From: Paenibacillus anaericanus
GTDB taxonomy: Bacteria > Bacillota > Bacilli > Paenibacillales > Paenibacillaceae
Length of the DNA: 40,809 nucleotides
Direction of reading: 5' to 3'
Assembly: GCF_003994475.1 (NCBI RefSeq)
Contig: NZ_RZNY01000037.1
Location: 1-40,809 of the forward strand
Shown: in pieces, positions 36,155 through 40,809 of the stretch
Numbering within the stretch: position 1 is the stretch's first letter
How the letters are laid out: every line of letters starts with the position of its first letter
Program-made: the position numbers and the translations under genes
The notes under the pieces: generated by a model
What the model saw: the letters and a program-made list of their open reading frames with translations, nothing else
Databases searched by the model: none
What the model was told of the DNA's origin: nothing

Positions 36155-37303
36155 TTACACCTCCTTTTTAATTTGATTTGCTGGATTATAAGGTAGTGAC
36201 ATGTTAAGAAGCCTGCTTATACTTTTATGAACATAGTATTCAGTTGAGGACCAATGGAGATGTCCCAGCGCTTTGGAAACTTCATCAAAATCATTTAAAT
36301 TATCCAAAGCATTGGTTGCATACGTGTGTCTGAGAGCTTTGGGGTTGATTCTTCTTTCTCCGAAAGCTCTTAAATTAGCTCGTCCCATAATGGAGGCAAC
36401 ACCACTTCTACTTAAGGGCTCTCCATATTGATTGGTGAACAAATAGTCGTGGTTCAGATTAAAAGTTGCACGAACTAGAAGGTACTTTTTTAGTAATTTA
36501 GTAAGATGTTTACTTATGTTCAAGGTTCTTTGGCCCGATTTCTGACAGAAGAATACAATCTTTGATTCAACGAGTTCTAAGTCGTTTAATGTGATATTTA
36601 CAAGTTCAATTGGTCGACATCCGAGTTCCATTGTAAGAAGAACTACTGTAAGATCTCTTTCTTTAAATACACTTAAATTATCTAATGCTTCTAATATTGC
36701 TGCTATTTCCTCAACAGACGCTTTAATATTGGAACATTTGCCGTTATCTCGAAGCTCAGGGGGGATGATATACCTAAGTTTAGAAATATTTTTTGCTCTT
36801 AAGAGGTCAATAAATAATTGCATAGTTCTTAGATATTTATAAACTGTACATTTCTGAATGGAATGTGACTCCATTTCTCTTACAAGAAATCTTTCGTATG
36901 TTAGTAGGTTTTGATTAGAGAGATCCGAAAATTCCGATAGTTCAAAAGAAGTGAAGTAAATATTTGTTTGAGTAGATAGAAAATTGATGAATTTTCTAAG
37001 AGATCTTTGCTTAACATCTATAGTACTTTCCGTGTATTTAGTTCGATAAAAATTACTGAATTCAAGTATGGCTTTACAGTACTTCTTATCGGGTGATAGT
37101 CGTTCAACAGTTCTGGTTTTTAAGCAATTTAATTTTTTTTGGGGAGGGATTGGAATAAAGAGCGAATTAGTAAGCTGTAGGATTAAGTCATCTTTATGTT
37201 TTTGATTAGTTTCTAATCGGTTGATGTGATCAATAACTAAACTAAATGATAATTTTCTTCTACTATAGGTAGATCCTGGTAGAGCCTTGGCCAATTCAAT
37301 CAT
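36155..37303 (-). CDS. Tyrosine recombinase, first of trio (RIT-like)
   Basis: This 382-residue recombinase is the first gene of the operon, with GAGGTGA 10 nt before its ATG. Catalytic Arg230 (ELGCRPIEL), L-R325-H326 (LRHTYAT), H348 (LGHLH) and Tyr357 (TEYYVH) are present. The first residue of the HxLR box is Lys322 instead of His. This may be a specialised or less active partner. The N-terminal ~190 residues are longer than usual, with an extra 60-70 residue segment before the core-binding domain. A job in recognising element ends is inferred from trio architecture. Confidence 0.92.
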   Translation of the reverse strand: MIELAKALPGSTYSRRKLSFSLVIDHINRLETNQKHKDDLILQLTNSLFIPIPPQKKLNCLKTRTVERLSPDKKYCKAILEFSNFYRTKYTESTIDVKQRSLRKFINFLSTQTNIYFTSFELSEFSDLSNQNLLTYERFLVREMESHSIQKCTVYKYLRTMQLFIDLLRAKNISKLRYIIPPELRDNGKCSNIKASVEEIAAILEALDNLSVFKERDLTVVLLTMELGCRPIELVNITLNDLELVESKIVFFCQKSGQRTLNISKHLTKLLKKYLLVRATFNLNHDYLFTNQYGEPLSRSGVASIMGRANLRAFGERRINPKALRHTYATNALDNLNDFDEVSKALGHLHWSSTEYYVHKSISRLLNMSLPYNPANQIKKEV

Positions 37304-37721
37304 AATTTAAGTTCACCTCAATATTATTATTCTCAAAAACTATTAATATATTCATAGTATTGTTGTAAACACTAGATATTTTTGGTAGAGTTGAGTTATA
37401 CCATATTCGTATTCCTATTCTCTCCGCCAGGCGGCTCAGGAGAGCTTTCTAATGATTTAAAATTACTCTTCCTAACGGGATGAACTGTGCGTTTTTCTGC
37501 ACAAATTAATATTTATTAAATTTGAGTTGGACCTTGAATGTAATTAAATTCTGGTCTTTTTTATTCTGTTAAAATTTAGTAATTTTGTCATATTATTTTT
37601 GTAAGATGACAAAAATTTTAATCCGCTAAAGCGTTTGGTGTAATATAGATGTAAAAATCCCAATTTCTAAAGAGATAGTTTCATCATTATCATGGTTAAA
37701 ACGGCGAAAAAGGAGGTGTAG
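37304..37721. other. AT-rich divergent intergenic region
   Basis: About 420 bp separate the recombinase operon (-) from a small gene (+). It should hold promoters for both directions. A TTTACA on the minus strand near 37360 lacks a well-spaced -10. I saw no strong inverted repeats matching element ends. Confidence 0.45.
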
Positions 37722-37891
37722 ATGCTATGGAGATATTTCGAGTCTCGATATCGGATTTTAGTTTTGTTTCTTCTCAGTCTCGATATTTACCTTTTTTGAC
37801 TTCAGCAGCATCAGCTCACTGTGCCACTATCATGATAACCGAAGAATATAGTTCAAACTCTTGTTCACTTAATAAAGTGTACAAGACATGA
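37722..37891 (+). CDS. One or two overlapping small ORFs with a strong ribosome site
   Basis: AAGGAGG ends at about 37715. Two starts follow. ATG 37722 gives a 25-residue hydrophobic peptide (MLWRYFESRYRILVLFLLSL...) ending before 37800. ATG 37727 gives 54 residues (MEIFRVSISDFSFVSSQSRY...) ending at 37891. The second frame runs through palindrome 1. A direct repeat AGTCTCGATAT occurs at 37741 and 37776 inside both. No family resemblance. The ribosome site is the only support, and which frame is used is unclear. A leader peptide or small membrane peptide are both possible. Confidence 0.35.
37863..37879 (+). repeat. Palindromic repeat, site 1
   Basis: GTTCACTTAATAAAGTG. This forms a perfect 17-bp inverted repeat with site 3 at 38909-38925. 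Extended to GTTCACTT-AATA-AAGTGTAC it is itself a near-palindrome, as for a dimeric DNA-binding protein. Confidence 0.8.
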
Positions 37892-37938
37892 TGAAACAAG
37901 GTGAAATTTACTTTTTATTTCAATAAATCAGGGATCTT

Positions 37939-37952
37939 CACTTTATTAAGTG
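37939..37952 (+). repeat. Palindromic repeat, site 2
   Basis: CACTTTATTAAGTG, the same 14-bp core as the other two sites, 44 bp before the GTG start at 37996. Its position suits an operator of that gene. Confidence 0.8.
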
Positions 37953-37995
37953 ATTAGGGGTCTCTATCTTATAACTATATTAAGGTTAAATACGG

Positions 37996-38919
37996 GTGAT
38001 CCTTTTGACTAGTTCCCGTAAACCTAAGAAAAAGAAAGCAAACAGAATTACTTATCAAGATATCCTTATTAGATTAAGGAGAATTGAGCAATTTCAAAAG
38101 CAATATGAAAATGGAGAAAAAAAATTAACATCAGAAGATCTTCTGAGATATAAAAGAGGACTTCATGGTAAGTTCACATATGAATGGCCAGAATTGCTTT
38201 TTTTAAGGTCTCAGGTGGAAGAACTTTCGCTTTTCCTACTTGCATTAGATGTAAAAACCAGGCGAATAGTAATAATGAGGGAAGAAATGATCGGATTTAG
38301 TCAGAACAGTTTAAGAACTTTATATGGTTTCAATAACGATAAAATGAGGTATTTCACACGGGTTGATTCTATTGGTAAAAATGAGCAAAAGATGAACAAT
38401 CAAAAGGGATACGTATCAAGAAATGAACTTGTTCGAAAAATATTTCCTGATATTAATATTCCAATTGAGTTTTTTGCATTTATCGCCTTACTAGCACGTG
38501 TACCATTGCAATGGTTAACTAGAGACAAGCCTGATCTATCTTGGAGTGTTGAGCATTTTGGATTACTAGAAACTGATGAAATTAGTGGAAAGGACTTGAT
38601 TCCTTTTATAAATAGTCTTAAGCCTGATGTACATGATATTAGGGCCGTTGTGATTAATGAACATGAACTGGAGAGGCTTTATTTAAGAGTAGAGATATTA
38701 TTTGGAACAGTAATTGTTGAGTTGAGTAATACCTATGCTACGACTACTGCATGTAGACGATTTAGAGCACTGTTTTACGGAAAAGAGATATTACATGGAT
38801 ATAAGCGAACAGTCATTCCGAGTCAAATAAATCAAACTATCATTTGGAGACATTGTGAATCGTTACGACCAATATGTCCACCTGTTGAATTTGAGAAATT
38901 TGATCGATCACTTTATTAA
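37996..38919 (+). CDS. Unknown protein bracketed by palindromic repeats
   Basis: This protein has 307 residues from GTG 37996. TTG 38005 (three codons later, MTSSRKPKKKK) has a better-placed GGGTGAT and may be the true start. The N terminus is very basic (KPKKKKANR), then comes a helix (DILIRLRRIEQFQKQYENGEKK). The middle is rich in charged and aromatic residues (RYFTRVDSIGKNEQKMNNQKGYVSRNELV), and the C terminus holds an Arg/Cys segment (TTACRRFRALFYGKEILHGYKR). No family is recognised. There is no signal peptide or membrane segment. Copies of one palindrome lie just upstream (two) and over the stop codon (one), so it may be a regulator or recombination accessory protein that binds them. That is inference only. 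Confidence 0.75.
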   Translation: MILLTSSRKPKKKKANRITYQDILIRLRRIEQFQKQYENGEKKLTSEDLLRYKRGLHGKFTYEWPELLFLRSQVEELSLFLLALDVKTRRIVIMREEMIGFSQNSLRTLYGFNNDKMRYFTRVDSIGKNEQKMNNQKGYVSRNELVRKIFPDINIPIEFFAFIALLARVPLQWLTRDKPDLSWSVEHFGLLETDEISGKDLIPFINSLKPDVHDIRAVVINEHELERLYLRVEILFGTVIVELSNTYATTTACRRFRALFYGKEILHGYKRTVIPSQINQTIIWRHCESLRPICPPVEFEKFDRSLY

Positions 38920-38925
38920 GTGAAC
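38909..38925 (+). repeat. Palindromic repeat, site 3, over the stop codon
   Basis: CACTTTATTAAGTGAAC, the exact reverse complement of site 1. It includes the TAA stop of the 307-residue gene. Confidence 0.8.
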
Positions 38926-38950
38926 GAAAGGATAAGTAATAATGTTAGGA

Positions 38951-38985
38951 AAACCTTCTGATATAAGATATCGGGAGGTTTTTTT
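38951..38985 (+). terminator. Terminator after the unknown gene
   Basis: A 14-bp stem AAACCTTCTGATAT / ATATCGGGAGGTTT with two G-U pairs and an AAG loop, then Ts. It contains the GGGAGG that would serve the next small ORF. Confidence 0.75.
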
Positions 38986-38986
38986 A

Positions 38987-39136
38987 TTGGTAAAGAAAAC
39001 AGATTGTGATTTATCAAAACAACGGCGCATAGCATTAGAAATTATCGAACAATGGATAACAGAAGAAGATAAAAGATCAGTAACTGATGAAGAGAACGAA
39101 TCCGGTAGGAATGAGTCTAATGAATCTAACGATTGA
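38987..39136 (+). CDS. Small acidic protein, function unknown
   Basis: About 49 residues from TTG 38987 (preceded by GGGAGG at 8 nt): MVKKTDCDLSKQRRIALEI then a very acidic/polar tail rich in Glu, Ser and Asn. The in-frame ATG at 38942 would start inside the terminator stem and is less likely. No family recognised. Small acidic proteins of this type are common in plasmids and mobile elements. The ribosome site lies in the 3' arm of the terminator, so translation may depend on whether the hairpin forms. Confidence 0.4.
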   Translation: MVKKTDCDLSKQRRIALEIIEQWITEEDKRSVTDEENESGRNESNESND

Positions 39137-39221
39137 TGACATGTATTAGCTTGTTTATTTCTAAGATTAAACATGGACTAGGTCAAGCCCCATACAGAAT
39201 ATCTATAACTGAGGTGGTTTG

Positions 39222-39371
39222 ATGGAAAATGCAGATTTATTCATTTACGTGCCTTTAACCCAGCTTGAATGTGTTGATACTAAATCTGCCGTTATATCTG
39301 ACGAAACTCTGGAAGCTAAGTGGAGAGTGATTGACTATATACTGAAGAAAATAATATTAAAAACCGACTGA
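39222..39371 (+). CDS. Small protein, function unknown
   Basis: A 49-residue ORF (MENADLFIYVPLTQLECVDT...) with GAGGTGG close to its ATG. It is followed directly by a terminator whose stem overlaps the stop. No recognised family. The ribosome site and terminator make it a plausible real gene of the mobile element. The N-terminal half is moderately hydrophobic and the C-terminal half is basic (AKWRVIDYILKKIILKTD). Confidence 0.55.
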   Translation: MENADLFIYVPLTQLECVDTKSAVISDETLEAKWRVIDYILKKIILKTD

Positions 39372-39395
39372 TATCATCAGCCGGTTTATTTTTTT
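39361..39395 (+). terminator. Terminator after the 49-residue ORF
   Basis: Stem AAACCGACTGAT / ATCAGCCGGTTT with one mismatch, then ATTTTTTT. Confidence 0.8.
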
Positions 39396-39439
39396 GAAAT
39401 AAGGACACGCTATATATAAATGAGAACAAATGTTCCTGT

Positions 39440-39760
39440 ATGGGTGGTGTGTCTAAATTGTCGATCAAAACTGTTTCAGGCATTATCTGTACGGAGGGTA
39501 TTATCGTAAATGATTCAATTTACAGTTGTTCTAAAGCAATAAGAGAGCAATGGTTTCACAAAGTACTTGAGACGGGGAATATTGATGTTTTGGTGTATCT
39601 TGACTCGAACAACCCAACTGAGGTCTTTCTTCCATTAAGCACGGGATGTTACTTATCGTGTCTATGTATTACAAAATTGGATGTGCCCGAAGAGAATTTA
39701 CAGATCTATTTTGATCATATAGAAAGACTAAAACATGCCTATAGGAATAGAAACATTTAA
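39440..39760 (+). CDS. Unknown protein upstream of the serine recombinase
   Basis: 106 residues from ATG 39440. An in-frame TTG at 39458, with GGTGG 9 nt upstream, may be the real start (MSIKTVSGIICTEGIIV). The sequence is a small alpha/beta-like protein (IDVLVYLDSNNPTEVFLPLSTGCYLSCLCI) with no family I recognise and no membrane segment. It lies 33 bp before the recombinase, so the two are probably co-transcribed. A directionality factor for the recombinase would fit the position but nothing in the sequence shows it. Confidence 0.55.
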   Translation: MGGVSKLSIKTVSGIICTEGIIVNDSIYSCSKAIREQWFHKVLETGNIDVLVYLDSNNPTEVFLPLSTGCYLSCLCITKLDVPEENLQIYFDHIERLKHAYRNRNI

Positions 39761-39793
39761 AACACTTTTCATAAAAGAAAGGAGCTAATAATT

Positions 39794-40809
39794 ATGCTTA
39801 CGGCCGTATATGCACGCGTTTCCACGGGCATGCAAGCAATGGAAGGAACTAGCTTGGACGGCCAAGTTGAACTTTGCATTAAGAAAGCTAAGGAAATACA
39901 TGTCATCGAAAATGAACTTAAGATATATAAAGAGGAAGGGTTTAGTGGTGAAGATATTGAACGACCTGCAATGAATCAACTTAGGCAAGATGTTGCTTCC
40001 GGTTTGGTTAATTGCATTATTATTACACATCCTGACCGGTTATCTCGCGATCTAACAGATAAACTTTTTGTTTGTCGAGAATTTGAATCAAGAAATGTAA
40101 ATTTGGTTTTTGTAGATACGGAATACAAGAACACTCCGGAAGGACAACTATTTTTCAATCTGATCAGCGTAATCGCTCAATATGAATTGTCACTGATAAA
40201 AAAGAGAACTGTTCGAGGGCGTCTGATTGCAGTAGAAAAAGATAATAAAGTTATGCCAATGAGGGTACCACCCTATGGATATAATTGGATCGAAGGACAC
40301 TTAGAAATTAATGATCAAGAAGCTGTATTCGTGAAGTTAATTTATCAATGGTATGTATATGATCATTTAACTTTAAGAGAGATTGGTACGAAATTAGTTG
40401 AGCTAGGAGCAGAGCCTAAGCGGGCTGAAAGTAAAAACTGGAGTGCGAGTTCTATCCAAAATATTTTGAAGTCAGAGGTTTATATAGGGAAGTTATATTA
40501 CAACAGGAGAAAAACACAAAAAGTAAAGGGTGAACGTACAAAGAAAGGAGCACCTAAGAAAACATACACATACCGTGATGAAAAAGACTGGTTACTTGTT
40601 ACGGTACCGTCAATTATAGAGGATCCCTTATTTTCACAGGCACAAGAGCAGCGAACTAAAAACAAGAAAATGTCCGGTAATGTGAAACACGAATATCTAC
40701 TTAAGTCTTTAATGAGATGCGGTCATTGTGGAAGGAAGTGGGAAGCAACCACATACTCCGGTAGACCTAATAATAGTACGGGAATACGCGAAAAATATAA
40801 ATCTTATCG
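39794..40809 (+). CDS. Large serine recombinase, SpoIVCA-like (3' partial)
   Basis: The ATG follows AAAGGAG; 338 codons are seen before the window ends. The resolvase domain has catalytic Ser10 (VYARVST), then GFSGEDIERPAMNQL, HPDRLSRDLTDKL and NTPEGQLFFNLI, in the order and wording of B. subtilis SpoIVCA (VRVST, GFSGELLERPALNRL, DPDRLSRKL, NSPEGQLFF). A recombinase domain (SASSIQNILKSEVYIGKLYYNRR) and the start of the zinc ribbon (MRCGHCGRKWE) follow. The coiled-coil C terminus is beyond the edge. SpoIVCA excises the skin element from sigK in the mother cell. Here the partner could be the broken sigK 14 kb upstream. Phage integrases of the same family are the alternative. Confidence 0.9.
   Translation, partial: MLTAVYARVSTGMQAMEGTSLDGQVELCIKKAKEIHVIENELKIYKEEGFSGEDIERPAMNQLRQDVASGLVNCIIITHPDRLSRDLTDKLFVCREFESRNVNLVFVDTEYKNTPEGQLFFNLISVIAQYELSLIKKRTVRGRLIAVEKDNKVMPMRVPPYGYNWIEGHLEINDQEAVFVKLIYQWYVYDHLTLREIGTKLVELGAEPKRAESKNWSASSIQNILKSEVYIGKLYYNRRKTQKVKGERTKKGAPKKTYTYRDEKDWLLVTVPSIIEDPLFSQAQEQRTKNKKMSGNVKHEYLLKSLMRCGHCGRKWEATTYSGRPNNSTGIREKYKSY

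Noticed and set aside
37304..39440. CRISPR array or phage origin iterons from the repeated CACTTTATTAAGTG motif
   Set aside because: Only three copies, unequal spacing and differing orientation; this suits operators or recombination sites better.

Overview
The window looks like the chromosome of an endospore-forming member of the Firmicutes, probably Paenibacillaceae (Paenibacillus or Brevibacillus). The reasons are the start of a pro-sigma-K gene, a YheC/YheD-type ATP-grasp gene, strong AGGAGG ribosome sites with frequent TTG/GTG starts, and a large NRPS/trans-AT PKS cluster of the kind found there. No species can be named from the sequence.

Bases 1-21532 are the 3' part of a hybrid NRPS/PKS operon on the + strand, with its 5' end outside the window. 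Domain order: [A(Ser)-PCP-half C] / discrete malonyl-type AT / tandem CPBP membrane protein / [KS-ACP-C-FkbH-PCP-C] / [half C-A(Phe)-PCP-C] / [half C-A interrupted by a methyltransferase-PCP-BtrH-like acyltransferase] / lipid-bilayer-anchored PUD-domain protein. Collinear reading suggests Ser, a malonyl extension left as beta-keto, a glycerate unit inserted as a hydroxy acid (ester bond), Phe, and a Cys-like methylated residue, released by a BtrH-type cysteine acyltransferase rather than a thioesterase. A 213-bp MITE-like element with an 8-bp target duplication sits between the last two NRPS genes.

Bases 21602-25561 are ordinary chromosome: a terminator, a YheC/D-like ATP-grasp gene, a strong terminator, and a P-type calcium ATPase with its own terminator.

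At 25711 the pro-sigma-K gene starts normally but breaks off after 69 codons. What follows is AT-rich accessory DNA to the right edge: a degenerate tRNA-Leu, a decayed relaxase, a minus-strand operon of a dual-OB-like protein and two DUF488 proteins, a decayed DUF3991/TOPRIM gene, a complete Hachiman pair (hamA-hamB), a trio of tyrosine recombinases (RIT-like), an unknown gene bracketed by palindromic repeats, several very small genes, and at the edge a large serine recombinase closely resembling SpoIVCA. Since SpoIVCA is the enzyme that removes the skin element from sigK in Bacillus subtilis, the best reading is a skin-like sigK-intervening element that carries phage defence. The right junction with the rest of sigK is not in the window, so this remains an inference.
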